Origin: Pseudomonas silesiensis
GTDB lineage: Bacteria > Pseudomonadota > Gammaproteobacteria > Pseudomonadales > Pseudomonadaceae
Assembly (NCBI RefSeq): GCF_001661075.1
Contig: NZ_CP014870.1
Location: 4,670,501-4,734,500 of the forward strand
Direction: 5' to 3'
DNA: 64,000 bases
Below are positions 34,420-44,241 of this stretch, one piece after another. The notes beneath the pieces were generated by a model that saw only the letters and a program-made list of their open reading frames with translations, searched no databases and was not told the DNA's origin. The translations under genes and the position numbers were made by a program. The first letter of the stretch is position 1, and each line of letters begins with the position of its first letter.

Positions 34420-35154
34420 TTAGCTTTTAGCTGCTTCAGCATCCGGCTTATGCGCCACAAACCGCATCATCCACTCCGCAACCGTAGCGCCATGATGCTC
34501 ATGCTCGAGGCTCGCCATGCCTTTGCTGTAGACCTGCTCGCCCAGCGCTTCCTGGCGAATATCCAGCAACGCCCGGGAATAATCGTGGATGAATTCAGGA
34601 TGCCCCTGGAAGCACAGCACCTGATCGTTGATGTGATACGCGGCGAACGGGCAGAAATCGCTCGAGGCAATGACGGTGGCGTTTTCCGGTAGCGACGTCA
34701 CCTGGTCCTGGTGACTGATCAACAACGTCAGCTCTTCCCGCACGGGGCTCATCCACGGCGCCTTGGCGGCGAGCTTGTAGTTATGCGTGCCGACGCCCCA
34801 GCCTTGGGTCGCGCGCTCGCTCTTGCCGCCCAGCAGCAACGCCAGCAATTGATGGCCGAAGCACACGCCCAGCAATTTGTCGCCGCGCTCATAGCGCTTG
34901 AGCAGGTAAGCCCGGAGGGTTTCGATCCAGGGGTCGGTACCGAAGGAATCGGCCTTGCTGCCCGTGACCAGGTAAGCGTCAAAGGTCAGTTCATCGCCGG
35001 GATATTCGCCTTGCATCACGTTGTAGACGGTGAACTCGGCCGCGATGGGTTGCTGCGAAAACAGACGCTGGAACATCTGCCCGTAACCCTGATACTGATC
35101 GACCAGTTCTGGACGCAGAATGTCGGTTTCCAGAATGCAGATGCGTAACGACAT
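34420..35154 (-). CDS. Class I glutamine amidotransferase-like protein
   Basis: 244 residues from the ATG at 35154 (MSLRICILETDILRPELVDQYQGYG). The nucleophile elbow is GVCFGHQLLALLLGG near residues 95-109, and the His-Glu pair is in CFQGHPEFIHDY near 178-189. Stand-alone GATase of the GMP-synthase-like group, possibly a gamma-glutamyl hydrolase or a glutaminase for an unlinked synthase. Acceptor unknown. Confidence 0.88.
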   Translation of the reverse strand: MSLRICILETDILRPELVDQYQGYGQMFQRLFSQQPIAAEFTVYNVMQGEYPGDELTFDAYLVTGSKADSFGTDPWIETLRAYLLKRYERGDKLLGVCFGHQLLALLLGGKSERATQGWGVGTHNYKLAAKAPWMSPVREELTLLISHQDQVTSLPENATVIASSDFCPFAAYHINDQVLCFQGHPEFIHDYSRALLDIRQEALGEQVYSKGMASLEHEHHGATVAEWMMRFVAHKPDAEAAKS

Positions 35155-35247
35155 AAAAAATACCTGACACGTGATGGGAATAATGCACACCCAGAGCGTG
35201 CCTCGAAACAGGGTGGCGAGGCAAGTCCGGAATGCGTCATCGGCCCC

Positions 35248-37392
35248 TTAGAACGTCAGCCCTTTTGCGGCTTTCTCCAGCAATAGCGCAGGTGGATTGA
35301 ATCGCTCGCCATATTGCCCGGCCAGGTACTGGGCGCGGGCGACGAAATCCTTCACACCGTACTGGTTGATGAACTGCAGTGCGCCGCCGGTCCAGGCCGC
35401 GAAGCCGATCCCGAAGATCGAGCCGACGTTGGCATCCGCCGTCGAGGTCAGCACGCCCTCTTCCAGGCAGCGCACGGTTTCGATGGCTTGCACGAACAAC
35501 AGCCGGTCTCGCACGTCCTTCGGCGAAATCTGCCGGTCGGCTTTTTCGAAACGGGATTTCAGCCCTGGCCACAGCTGTTTCTGGCCACCGGCCGGATACT
35601 CATAGAAACCGCCGCCAGCGGCCTTGCCCGGACGCTTGTATTCGTTGAGCAGCAAGTCAATCACGGCGAACGCCGGATGCTCGATCAGCGGTTTCCCTTC
35701 CCCTTGCAGGTCTTTTGCCGTTTGCTGGCGGATATGGCTCATGAGGCTGAGGGAAACTTCGTCGGAGATTGCCAGAGGGCCGATCGGCATGCCGGCCTTG
35801 CGCGCTTCGGTCTCGATCATCGGCGCGCTCACGCCTTCGCCGAGCATGGCGATGCCTTCGTTGGTGAAGGTGCCAAACACCCGCGACGTGAAGAAACCGC
35901 GACTGTCGTTGACCACAATCGGGGTTTTCCTGATTTGCAGGACGAAATCAAAACCGCGGGCCAGGGTTTCGTCGCTGGTTTGTGCGCCTTTGATGATTTC
36001 CACCAGGGGCATTTTTTCCACGGGACTGAAGAAATGCAGGCCGATGAACTTCGTCGGGTCCGGCACTGCAGTGGCGAGGCCGCTGATGGGCAGGGTCGAG
36101 GTATTGGAGGCGATCACTGCCTCCGGCCCGACAACTTTTTGCGCGGCCGAGGAGACCTTGGCTTTCAACTCCCGGTCTTCGAATACCGCCTCGATGATCA
36201 GGTCGCACCCGGCCAGGTCCGCATCGCTTTGCGTGGCATGGATCCGCGCCAGAATGTCATCGCGCTGTTCTGTACTCATCTGGCCCCGCGCGACTTTCTT
36301 GTCCAGCAGCGCCGCCGAATGCGCCTTGCCCTTCTGCGCGGCGGCGAGGCTGATGTCCTTGAGCACCACTTCGATGCCGGCCGATGCGCTGACGAAAGCG
36401 ATACCAGCGCCCATCATCCCGGCGCCGAGCACCCCGACTTTCTGCGTCGCATAGGGCGCAAAACCCTGGGGCCGCGAACCGCCGGCATTGATTTCGTTGA
36501 GTTGAAACCAGAAGGTGCCGATCAGATTCTTCGCAACCTGGCCGGTGGTCAGTTCGGTGAAGTATCGGGTTTCGATCAGGTGCGCGGTGTCGAAATCCAC
36601 TTGGGCGCCTTCAACCGCAGCGCAGAGGATCTTCTCCGGCGCGGGCAGGCAGCCCTGGGTCTTGCTGCGCAGGATCGACGGCGCGATGGCAAGCATTTGC
36701 GCGACTTTCAGGTTCGAAGGTGTACCACCGGGGATCTGGTACCCCTTCACGTCCCAGCGTTGAACCGCCGTCGGGTTAGCCAGAATCCAGGCGCGCGCCT
36801 TGCTCAGCAACTCGTCGCGATCTTTTGCCAATTCATCGATCAAACCCGCCTGCAACGCCTGTTGCGGGCGGATTTTCTTGCCTTCAAGCAGGTATGGCAG
36901 GGCTTGCTCGATACCCAGCATGCGCACCATACGCACCACTCCGCCTCCACCCGGTAGCAGACCCAGGGTCACTTCGGGCAGGCCGAGTTGTATGGACGGA
37001 TCGTCCAGCGCCACGCGATGATGACAGGCCAGGCAGATTTCCCAACCACCGCCCAACGCTGCGCCGTTGATCGCGGCAACCACCGGTTTGCCGAAGGTTT
37101 CCAGGGTGCGCAGTTGCCCCTTGAGGTTCAGCACCATGGTGTAGAAGGCTTTGGCTTCTGGCTTGCCCACCTTGATCAACTCATTGAGGTCGCCCCCGGC
37201 GAAGAAGGTTTTCTTGGCCGAGGTAATGATGACGCCGGCAATCGTGTCCTTCTCCGCAATCAGGCGGGCGACGCAGGCGGCCATGGCTTCGCGGTACACC
37301 GCGTTCATGGTATTGGCGCTCTGGCCTGGCATGTCGATGGTCAGGATGACGATCTGGTCCTGCCCCTTTTCGTAACGAATGGCTTCGCTCAT
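35248..37392 (-). CDS. Bifunctional enoyl-CoA hydratase / 3-hydroxyacyl-CoA dehydrogenase (FadB-like)
   Basis: 714 residues. The N-terminal crotonase domain has FFAGGDLNELI and AINGAALGGGWEICLACHHRVA with the catalytic glutamate in LGLPEVTLGLLPGGGG. The central NAD-binding domain starts VGVLGAGMMGAGIAFVSA near residue 320, and the dehydrogenase catalytic region has SNTSTLPI and GLHFFSPVEKMPLVEII. It performs two steps of fatty-acid beta-oxidation. A thiolase gene lies 24 bp upstream in the same operon. It is a secondary fad set distinct in sequence layout from the main fadBA; chain-length range unknown. Confidence 0.92.
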   Translation of the reverse strand: MSEAIRYEKGQDQIVILTIDMPGQSANTMNAVYREAMAACVARLIAEKDTIAGVIITSAKKTFFAGGDLNELIKVGKPEAKAFYTMVLNLKGQLRTLETFGKPVVAAINGAALGGGWEICLACHHRVALDDPSIQLGLPEVTLGLLPGGGGVVRMVRMLGIEQALPYLLEGKKIRPQQALQAGLIDELAKDRDELLSKARAWILANPTAVQRWDVKGYQIPGGTPSNLKVAQMLAIAPSILRSKTQGCLPAPEKILCAAVEGAQVDFDTAHLIETRYFTELTTGQVAKNLIGTFWFQLNEINAGGSRPQGFAPYATQKVGVLGAGMMGAGIAFVSASAGIEVVLKDISLAAAQKGKAHSAALLDKKVARGQMSTEQRDDILARIHATQSDADLAGCDLIIEAVFEDRELKAKVSSAAQKVVGPEAVIASNTSTLPISGLATAVPDPTKFIGLHFFSPVEKMPLVEIIKGAQTSDETLARGFDFVLQIRKTPIVVNDSRGFFTSRVFGTFTNEGIAMLGEGVSAPMIETEARKAGMPIGPLAISDEVSLSLMSHIRQQTAKDLQGEGKPLIEHPAFAVIDLLLNEYKRPGKAAGGGFYEYPAGGQKQLWPGLKSRFEKADRQISPKDVRDRLLFVQAIETVRCLEEGVLTSTADANVGSIFGIGFAAWTGGALQFINQYGVKDFVARAQYLAGQYGERFNPPALLLEKAAKGLTF

Positions 37393-37416
37393 ACGGTATT
37401 TCCTTGAAGTCGGGGC

Positions 37417-38622
37417 TCAGAGGCGTTCGATAATGGTGGCAATGCCCATGCCGCCGCCGACGCACAGGGTCGCGAGGCCATAACGCAGGCGCCGGGTTTC
37501 CAGTTCATCGAGCAGCGTGCCGAGGATCGCGCACCCGGTTGCACCGAGTGGGTGGCCCATGGCGATGGAGCCGCCATTGACGTTGACCTTGTCCGGGTCG
37601 ATGGCCATGTCCTTGATGAATTTGAGCACCACGGAGGCGAAGGCTTCGTTGACTTCGAACAGGTCGATGTCTTCGACCCGCAACCCGGCCTTGGCCAGCG
37701 CCTTGCGCGTGGCCGGCGCAGGGCCGGTGAGCATGATGGTCGGATCGGTGCTGGTGACTGCCGCGGCGACTATCCGTGCCCGTGGTTGCAGGCCCAACGC
37801 CCGGCCCTTGGCTTCGGAACCGATCAGCATCAAGGCCGCGCCATCGACGATCCCGGAACTGTTGCCCGGGGTGTGCACGTGATTGATTCGTTCCACGTGG
37901 CTGTAGACCCGTAGCGCGGTGGCGTCGAAGCCCATTTGCCCGATCGTTTCGAAGCTCGGCTTGAGCTTGCCCAGGCCTTCCAGGGTCGACTCGGCGCGGA
38001 TGAACTCATCGTGATCTAGCAGGATAATGCCGTTCTGATCCTGCACCGGCACCAATGACTTGTTGAACGAACCGTCGGCGCGCGCCCGTGCTGCCTTCTG
38101 CTGGGAGTGCAGCGCGTATGCATCGACGTCGTCCCGGCTGAAGCCTTCAAGGGTGGCGATCAGGTCGGCGCCCACGCCTTGGGGGGTGAAATGACTATGC
38201 AGATTGGTTTCCGGGTCCAATGCCCAGGCTCCGCCGTCGCTGCCCATTGGCACGCGGGACATGGATTCGACGCCGCCGACCACGACCAGGTCTTCGAAGC
38301 CGGAACGGACTTTCATCGCACCAAGGTTCACGGCTTCCAGCCCCGAGGCGCAGAAGCGGTTGATCTGCACGCCTGCCACGCTGACATCCCAAGCGGCCAC
38401 TTGGGTCGCGGTTTTGGCGATGTCGGCGCCTTGATCGCCGATCGGCGTCACGCAGCCGAGCACCACGTCATCGACCTGGCTGGTGTCGAGGGAGGTGCGC
38501 TGTTGCAACGCCGTGAGCAGCCCGGCCACCAGATTCACCGGTTTGACGCTGTGCAAGGCCCCGTCAGCCTTGCCCTTGCCCCGGGGCGTGCGTAACGTGT
38601 CGAAAATCAAAGCTTGGGTCAT
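37417..38622 (-). CDS. Acetyl-CoA C-acyltransferase (thiolase)
   Basis: 401 residues, normal thiolase length. The nucleophilic cysteine is in [18 protein letters not shown] near residue 91, with the C-terminal [20 protein letters not shown] (His) and [14 protein letters not shown] (Cys). Start [18 protein letters not shown]. First gene of the operon with the FadB-like protein, together forming a beta-oxidation unit. Four 11-bp tandem repeats sit immediately upstream, where the promoter would be. Confidence 0.93.
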   Translation of the reverse strand: MTQALIFDTLRTPRGKGKADGALHSVKPVNLVAGLLTALQQRTSLDTSQVDDVVLGCVTPIGDQGADIAKTATQVAAWDVSVAGVQINRFCASGLEAVNLGAMKVRSGFEDLVVVGGVESMSRVPMGSDGGAWALDPETNLHSHFTPQGVGADLIATLEGFSRDDVDAYALHSQQKAARARADGSFNKSLVPVQDQNGIILLDHDEFIRAESTLEGLGKLKPSFETIGQMGFDATALRVYSHVERINHVHTPGNSSGIVDGAALMLIGSEAKGRALGLQPRARIVAAAVTSTDPTIMLTGPAPATRKALAKAGLRVEDIDLFEVNEAFASVVLKFIKDMAIDPDKVNVNGGSIAMGHPLGATGCAILGTLLDELETRRLRYGLATLCVGGGMGIATIIERL

Positions 38623-38645
38623 GACGTTCTCGAACCTGATGGTGA

Positions 38646-38689
38646 GTAGGTACTTGGTAGGTACTTGGTAGGTACTTGGTAGGTACTTA
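38646..38689. repeat. Four tandem copies of an 11-bp unit
   Basis: GTAGGTACTTG is repeated four times without gap (last base differs), 24-67 bp upstream of the thiolase start. The period is close to one helical turn. Confidence 0.9.
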
Positions 38690-39055
38690 GAATCTTTGCT
38701 CTCTCACCTTATGCCGAGCCGCAACCGATTCAATGACCGCAACGCTCAGCCGCATTGACGCTCACGCTCAGACGAACGGTAGTCAGCTATGGGATTAACC
38801 GATTCAGGACGCGAAGTGTCTAGCAAACGGGCGCCCAACAAGCTGGCAATAGGCCTCATATCGTTTTAAGAGCATTTAATATCAACTCCAGATGAAATGG
38901 ATCTAAAGCAAGGGTGACGCGGGCTCTAATGTGAAGTTGTACGAAGTTGTCGTCGGGTTTTGCCGAGGCGCTCGTTCTACAGGAAGTGCAACGCCTTGCC
39001 GTCATGGAGCTATGCAGGCAGGCATCAGGAAATAACAAAAAAAAGGCGGTCAGCC
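38690..39055. other. Intergenic stretch
   Basis: About 365 bp between the thiolase operon and a small peptide gene. No gene or strong repeat seen. Confidence 0.4.
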
Positions 39056-39151
39056 ATGTTCAAACAATCGAAAGTTCGTCAAGCCGGGCTCATTCTATTC
39101 GCCACCACGCTGTTGTTGATTTTGCCGAACCTGACCAAGGTGATCGGCTAG
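39056..39151 (+). CDS. 31-residue single-span membrane peptide
   Basis: Starts MFKQSKVRQAGLILF and is almost entirely one hydrophobic helix (GLILFATTLLLILPNL) with a basic N-terminus, which favours N-in topology. AAGGCGG lies about 6-12 bases upstream. I recall very similar short peptides in other pseudomonads, but no function is known to me. Confidence 0.6.
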   Translation: MFKQSKVRQAGLILFATTLLLILPNLTKVIG

Positions 39152-39263
39152 TCGGTCTTTAGTAAATACGGCGTCGGGTTTTTTATATCGCCTCAATAAA
39201 AATGTGACTGGCTCGCTACCCGGGCCAGCGTGGGTGTGCCAACCTTTATGGCACTCCTACGAC

Positions 39264-40085
39264 ATGGACGGCGATCACTTGAAAACACTCATTCTGTTCG
39301 GGGCCCTGCTGCTGAGCACGCCCCTCCTTGCCGCACAGCTGGACCTGGAGCTGGGCGCGAACAGTCGCACCTGGCAGACCGAGGAATTGCTCAAGCATCC
39401 TCAGGTACAGACCATTACCATCACCAACGACGTTTCCTACAAACGGGACATGAGCTATCGCGCTGTTCCCGTGGCGGCATTGTTGACGGGTATCAAACCT
39501 GAGGATCACCTGCAAGCCGTGGCGCTGGACGGGTTTGCGGCAGAGTTGTCGGCGGCGCCGCTGCTCAATGCCAAGGGTGCGCGGGCCTGGCTGGCGATTG
39601 AAGACCCGGCCAAACCCTGGCCGGCACTGTCCGAAGGCAAGCACAGTGCGGGGCCGTTCTATCTGGTCTGGACCGATCCGCAGGCGGGCAATATCAGTCC
39701 CGAGCAATGGCCGTTCGAAGTGGCGAGCATCAAGCGCATGGCACCGGTGGCGCAGCGCTTCCCTGCCCTGCTGCCAGACCCTGCGCTGGCGGCGGATGAC
39801 CCGGTGAACAAGGGCTTTGCGCTGTTCCAGAAGAACTGCCTGGCCTGTCATCGGCTCAATGGCGCCGGGGATGCGCAGTTCGGGCCGGATTTGAATATTC
39901 CGTACAACCCGACCGAGTACTTCGGGGCGGATTTCCTCACGCGTTACATTCGTGACCCGCAGGGTTTGCGGCAGTGGCCGCAGGCGAAGATGCCCGGGTT
40001 TACGGCGGCTGTGTTGCCTGACGGGGACCTGGAGATGTTGGTGGGGTATTTGAAGCATATGGCGGGGCGCAAAGTTAAGCCCTGA
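39264..40085 (+). CDS. Periplasmic c-type cytochrome with N-terminal molybdopterin-like domain
   Basis: 273 residues from the ATG at 39264; a signal peptide follows (LKTLILFGALLLSTPLLAAQ). The first 170 mature residues are a non-heme domain (TWQTEELLKHPQVQTITITNDVSYKRDMSYRAVPVAALL), similar in layout to small oxidoreductase-associated domains. The C-terminal cytochrome c domain has CLACH near residue 193, with a methionine ligand likely in KMPGF. Probably a periplasmic electron carrier; partner unknown. Confidence 0.82.
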   Translation: MDGDHLKTLILFGALLLSTPLLAAQLDLELGANSRTWQTEELLKHPQVQTITITNDVSYKRDMSYRAVPVAALLTGIKPEDHLQAVALDGFAAELSAAPLLNAKGARAWLAIEDPAKPWPALSEGKHSAGPFYLVWTDPQAGNISPEQWPFEVASIKRMAPVAQRFPALLPDPALAADDPVNKGFALFQKNCLACHRLNGAGDAQFGPDLNIPYNPTEYFGADFLTRYIRDPQGLRQWPQAKMPGFTAAVLPDGDLEMLVGYLKHMAGRKVKP

Positions 40086-40092
40086 CACATAC

Positions 40093-40214
40093 CCCTGTAG
40101 GAGCCAGCGGTGCGGCGATCCGACTTGCCGGCGAAGGCGTCTTCATGGGCGGTGCAAGGCTTGAGGCCGCCTTCGCCGGCAAATCGGATCGCCGCACCGC
40201 TGGCTCCTACAGGG
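40093..40214. repeat. REP-type inverted pair
   Basis: GTAGGAGCCAGCGGTGCGGC and its complement flank about 40 bp between convergent genes. Confidence 0.85.
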
Positions 40215-40230
40215 CTATGCTGTGATCAGA

Positions 40231-41040
40231 TTATTGTTGTTGGACTGAGATAATCGGCATCGGCGTCGGCGAAACAAACACCTTCGCATGCATCTGCTCA
40301 GACCCTCCGCCCCGACGCATGCCGCGCACCGGGCAGGCGTCCAGGTAATCCAGGCCCACCGCCAGTTTCAGGTGGCGCTCGGGCCGGGCCAGTTCATTGG
40401 TCACATCGAAGCTGTACCAGGCATCATCGAGCCAGGCTTCAGCCCAGGCGTGGCTGGCCAGGTGCTCGCAGTCCTCGCTGTACAGATAGCCCGACACATA
40501 ACGCGACGCAATTCCCAGGCTGCGGGCGCAGGCGAGGAACGCATGGGTGTGGTCCTGGCATACACCCGAACGCCCGGCGAAGGCTTGGGCGGCGCTGGTG
40601 TCCACGACGGTAGAGCCCGGGGTGTAGGTCATGTGCTGGTTCAAGCCATGCATCAAGTCGATCAGCGCCGTGCGATCCCGGCGTTGCTTGCAGTGCTTGC
40701 GGGCAAACGCGCGCAGGGCTTCGTCGGCTTCGGTCAGCCGGGTGAAACGCAGGAACGGCAGCGCCGACTGGCTCTCGTGCTCGGCTTCGCGCAACTCATC
40801 GATGTCCACCTGGCCCCGGGCACCGATGATGATGGCTTCATGGGGCTCGTCCATGGTCAATACATGCAGGATGTTGCCAAACGGATCCAGTTGCGCGCGC
40901 ACCGGGCGCGGCAGGTCGAGCTGCCAGCTGAGCACGTGCTGGCGCTCGCTGTCGTGGGGGGTCAGTCGCAAGTACTGGATGCTCGCCCGCACCTGATCTT
41001 CGTAGTGATAGGTGGTCTCGTGGCTAATGGAAAGTCTCAT
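40231..41040 (-). CDS. Transglutaminase-like family protein
   Basis: 269 residues from the ATG at 41040 (MRLSISHETTYHYEDQVRASIQ). The Cys-His-Asp triad is intact: Cys in GRSGVCQDHTHAFLACARSLGIASRYVSGYL, His in SHAWAEAWLDDAWYSFDVTN and Asp in the same segment. The start overlaps the stop of the alpha-E gene by four bases (ATGA). Last gene of a trio with an alpha-E protein and an ATP-grasp protein, a conserved predicted peptide-modification cluster. The substrate is unknown. Confidence 0.9.
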   Translation of the reverse strand: MRLSISHETTYHYEDQVRASIQYLRLTPHDSERQHVLSWQLDLPRPVRAQLDPFGNILHVLTMDEPHEAIIIGARGQVDIDELREAEHESQSALPFLRFTRLTEADEALRAFARKHCKQRRDRTALIDLMHGLNQHMTYTPGSTVVDTSAAQAFAGRSGVCQDHTHAFLACARSLGIASRYVSGYLYSEDCEHLASHAWAEAWLDDAWYSFDVTNELARPERHLKLAVGLDYLDACPVRGMRRGGGSEQMHAKVFVSPTPMPIISVQQQ

Positions 41041-41987
41041 GCAGCCTCCAGGTAAGAACTGTGAATGGCGTTGCCCAATTGGCGCACCAGCGGGATGAAC
41101 TCGGTCAGCCAGGTGTGCAGGCCTTCGTCGAGAATTTCGCTGATGCCGGTGTAGCGCAGGCGCGCGTCCATTTCCGCCGCCAGGCGTTGCGCGGGGCGGC
41201 CGTTGGCGCCCGGCAGCTGAGCGAGAATCTGGTCGATCTCTTCGGTACAGGCCCGCAACGAACGCGGGACGTCGGCACGTAGTAGCAACAGTTCGGCGAC
41301 ATGCCGGGCACCGGGCGCGTCGCGGTAGATCTCGGTGTAGGCCTCGAACGAGGACAAGGCCCTCAACAAGGCACTCCACTGGTAATAGGCGTGGGCCGTG
41401 CCGTCGCTGACCGCTTCGGCCTGGTCGCCGGCCATTTCGTAGCGTGCATCGAGCAGGCGCAAGGTGTTGTCAGCCCGTTCGATAAAGGTACCCAGACGAA
41501 TGAAGCGGAACGCGTCGTTACGCATGATCGTGCCGTAGGACGCGCCGCGGAACAGGTGGGAACGTTCCTTGATCCACTCGCAGAAACGGCTCATGCCATA
41601 GCGACTCAAGCCCTGGTTGGCGATCCCGCGAATTTCCAGCCAGGTGGCGTTGATGTTTTCCCACATGTCGGCGGTGATTCGCCCACGTACCGCATGGGCG
41701 CTGGCCCGCGCCGCGCCGAGGCAGCTGTAGATGCTGGCCGGGTTGGCGGCGTCCAGGGCGAAGAAATGCAGCAGCCGCTCGGCATGCAGCTCGCCATGAC
41801 GCTCCAGGTAATCGTCCAGGGTGCCGGTAATCAGCAACGGCATGGCGAGTTCGTGCAAACCGTCTCCGCGACCATCCTGTGGCATCAGCGACAGCGAATA
41901 ACTGATGTCGAGCATCCGTGCGAGGTTTTCCGCCCGCTCCAGGTAACGCGACATCCAATACAAATCCGAGGCAGTTCTACTTAACAT
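41037..41987 (-). CDS. Alpha-E domain protein
   Basis: 316 residues, nearly all helical. It begins MLSRTASDLYWMSRYLERAENLARMLD, the hallmark start of the alpha-E (DUF403) family, and contains RFIRLGTFIERADNTLRLLDARY. The family is found almost always with circularly permuted ATP-grasp and transglutaminase genes, as here. It overlaps the transglutaminase gene by four bases and starts 12 bp after the ATP-grasp gene. Biochemical role unknown. Confidence 0.92.
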   Translation of the reverse strand: MLSRTASDLYWMSRYLERAENLARMLDISYSLSLMPQDGRGDGLHELAMPLLITGTLDDYLERHGELHAERLLHFFALDAANPASIYSCLGAARASAHAVRGRITADMWENINATWLEIRGIANQGLSRYGMSRFCEWIKERSHLFRGASYGTIMRNDAFRFIRLGTFIERADNTLRLLDARYEMAGDQAEAVSDGTAHAYYQWSALLRALSSFEAYTEIYRDAPGARHVAELLLLRADVPRSLRACTEEIDQILAQLPGANGRPAQRLAAEMDARLRYTGISEILDEGLHTWLTEFIPLVRQLGNAIHSSYLEAA

Positions 41988-41999
41988 GGCAGGCTTCCT

Positions 42000-43409
42000 T
42001 CAATCCTCGACCACCCAGGTGTCCTTGGTGCCGCCGCCCTGGGAGGAGTTCACCACCAGGGAGCCTTCACGCAGGGCGACACGGGTCAAACCGCCGGGCA
42101 CGACCCGGGTTTCGCGGCCAGACAATACAAACGGACGCAGGTCGATATGGCGTGGGGCGATGCCGTTTTCGACAAAGGTCGGACAGGTTGATAAAGACAA
42201 GGTCGGTTGCGCGATGTACGCGTGGGGTTTGGCCTTGATCCGCGCGCGGAAGGCTTCGATTTCCGCCGCCGTCGCCGCCGGCCCCACCAGCATTCCATAG
42301 CCGCCCGACCCCTGGGTCTCCTTGACTACCAGCTCTGGAAGATTGGCCAGGACGTGGGACAGTTCAGAGGGATTACGACACTGCCACGTCGGCACATTCT
42401 TCAGGATCGGCTCTTCATCCAGATAGAAACGGATCATGTCGGTGACGAATGGATACACCGACTTGTCGTCCGCCACCCCGGTACCAATGGCATTCGCCAG
42501 CACCACGTTGCCGGAGCGGTACGACGACAACAGCCCCGGAACGCCGAGCATCGAGTCCGGGTTGAACGCCAGCGGATCGAGGAAGGCATCGTCGAGGCGC
42601 CGGTAAATCACGTCGACGGCTTTCGGCCCGTCCGTGGTGCGCATGAACACCTTGTCGTCACGCACGAACAGGTCCGCGCCTTCCACCAGTTCAACACCCA
42701 TTTCCCGGGCGAGAAATGCATGTTCGAAAAACGCACTGTTGAAGCGGCCCGGCGTCAGCACCACCACGCTGGGGTTATCGATCGGGCTTGAGCTTTTCAA
42801 GGTATCGAGCAACAGGTTCGGATAATGATCGATCGGTGCAATGCGTTGCGCCGCGAACAGTTCGGGGAACAGGCGCATCATCATCTTGCGGTCTTCGAGC
42901 ATGTAGCTCACGCCGCTCGGTGTACGAAGGTTGTCTTCGAGCACGTAGTACGTGCCGTCGCCATCGCGTACCAGGTCGACACCGGAAATGTGCGAATAGA
43001 TATCCCGGTGCAGATCCAGCCCTTGCATCGCCAGCTGGTATTGCTCGTTGGCCAGCACTTGCTCGGCCGGGATGATGCCGGCCTTGATGATGCGCTGTTC
43101 GTGATAGAGGTCGGCGAGGAACATGTTCAGCGCCTTGACCCGCTGGATACAGCCCCGTTCGACCACCCGCCATTCACTGGCGGGTATGCTGCGGGGAATG
43201 GTGTCGAAGGGAATCAGGCGCTCTGTCCCTTGCTCGTCACCGTAGAGCGTGAAGGTAATCCCGGCGCGATGAAACAGCAGATCGGCCTCGCGTCGCCGTT
43301 GGGCCAGAAGCTCATCAGGCGTTTCAGCCAGCCAACGGGCAAACTCCCGGTAATGCGGGCGGACCTGGCCGCCGGCATCGTACATTTCATCAAAATAGGT
43401 GCGGATCAT
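42000..43409 (-). CDS. Circularly permuted ATP-grasp type 2 protein
   Basis: 469 residues from the ATG at 43409 (MIRTYFDEMYDAGGQVRPHYREFARWL). Conserved segments include YYVLEDNLRTPSGVSYMLEDR (metal-binding Glu/Asn placed before the lysine region, the permuted order), VYRRLDD-like VIYRRLDDAFLDPL and VVKETQGSGGYGMLVGP. Predicted peptide or amino-acid ligase of the DUF404/407 type. First gene of the trio with alpha-E and transglutaminase. Together these are predicted to make or edit a small peptide tag, which is unproven. Confidence 0.92.
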   Translation of the reverse strand: MIRTYFDEMYDAGGQVRPHYREFARWLAETPDELLAQRRREADLLFHRAGITFTLYGDEQGTERLIPFDTIPRSIPASEWRVVERGCIQRVKALNMFLADLYHEQRIIKAGIIPAEQVLANEQYQLAMQGLDLHRDIYSHISGVDLVRDGDGTYYVLEDNLRTPSGVSYMLEDRKMMMRLFPELFAAQRIAPIDHYPNLLLDTLKSSSPIDNPSVVVLTPGRFNSAFFEHAFLAREMGVELVEGADLFVRDDKVFMRTTDGPKAVDVIYRRLDDAFLDPLAFNPDSMLGVPGLLSSYRSGNVVLANAIGTGVADDKSVYPFVTDMIRFYLDEEPILKNVPTWQCRNPSELSHVLANLPELVVKETQGSGGYGMLVGPAATAAEIEAFRARIKAKPHAYIAQPTLSLSTCPTFVENGIAPRHIDLRPFVLSGRETRVVPGGLTRVALREGSLVVNSSQGGGTKDTWVVED

Positions 43410-43673
43410 GCCGTACTCCTTGTCACCCGGACTTACAGGCCTTCGCAAGGCCCGTGCCATCGGCATAAACGCTTAAATATCAATCAGTTGGATAATAACG
43501 CCGCAACCACCGCACCAATCCTGTGCGGTAAATGCCCCAAGCTGATCGCCCCCGCTTCATTGCGAAGCAATGTGTTCGCCTATCAGCAGCATAGTCAGAG
43601 TTGATTTCACTGCCCGGGAGTCGATGCGGATAATTTGCGCATTCGCTGGAAATGCTCACTTGACTTCCCTTTT

Positions 43674-43700
43674 AGCCGCCCGCTCAGGCGGCTTTTTTTT
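43674..43700 (+). terminator. Orphan rightward terminator
   Basis: Perfect stem AGCCGCC / GGCGGCT with a six-base loop and eight T residues. No gene on the plus strand precedes it within 3 kb. Confidence 0.75.
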
Positions 43701-43710
43701 GTTTCCAAAC

Positions 43711-43839
43711 CTGTAGGAGCGAGCTTGCTCCGGGCGGCGTTCCGACGATGGTCGTTAACGATAACGCGTGTTCGCTGGTTAAACGCGGCGCTATTGAGTC
43801 CATCGTCGGAACGCCGCCCGGAGCAAGCTCGCTCCTACA
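43711..43839. repeat. REP-type inverted pair
   Basis: GTAGGAGCGAGCTTGCTCCG followed by GGCGGCGTTCCGACGATGG and the inverted partner, with about 60 bp between arms. Confidence 0.85.
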
Positions 43840-43899
43840 CAAACGAAAACGGCCAACCCGAAGGTCAGCCGTTAGTGGATGTTGTCGCTGTTCATAGTG

Positions 43900-44241
43900 T
43901 TATGCGAGTCGCCCTCGTACCTCCTGCTTGACGCCCCAGCCTTCGATGATCCCGCCCAGAGGCTCGACCACGGCTTCGAAGTCCTGCTCGAAGTCGCCGA
44001 TACCGTCGTAGGTGGCGTACATCACTTTACTCAGTTCCAGATACCACGCGCCGTCATCGCGCACGCTGATCTGGGCATTCAAGGATTCACCACAGTAATG
44101 CCCTGCCGCCCTGCGTGCCCGCTCCTCGTCCGGGAAAATGGCGTAGAACTCGATGGGATGGAATCGTGAAAAGTCGAAACCGCCTTCTTTCATGCGGCGC
44201 AGCACGCTGCTGCTGATGTCTTCTTGATAGGCTGTGCTCAT
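43900..44241 (-). CDS. RraB-family ribonuclease E inhibitor-like protein
   Basis: 113 residues (MSTAYQEDISSSVLRRMKEGGFDFSRFHPIEFYAIFPDEERARRAAGHY). The pattern of an N-terminal helix, FYAIFPDEE strand and the later DGIGDFEQDFEAVVEPLGGIIEGWG matches the RraB (PF06877) fold. In enterobacteria RraB inhibits RNase E; a role here is by analogy. Stand-alone gene. Confidence 0.75.
   Translation of the reverse strand: MSTAYQEDISSSVLRRMKEGGFDFSRFHPIEFYAIFPDEERARRAAGHYCGESLNAQISVRDDGAWYLELSKVMYATYDGIGDFEQDFEAVVEPLGGIIEGWGVKQEVRGRLA

Noticed and set aside
35314..36957. 547-codon frame opposite the FadB-like gene
   Set aside because: Antisense shadow with non-protein-like composition.
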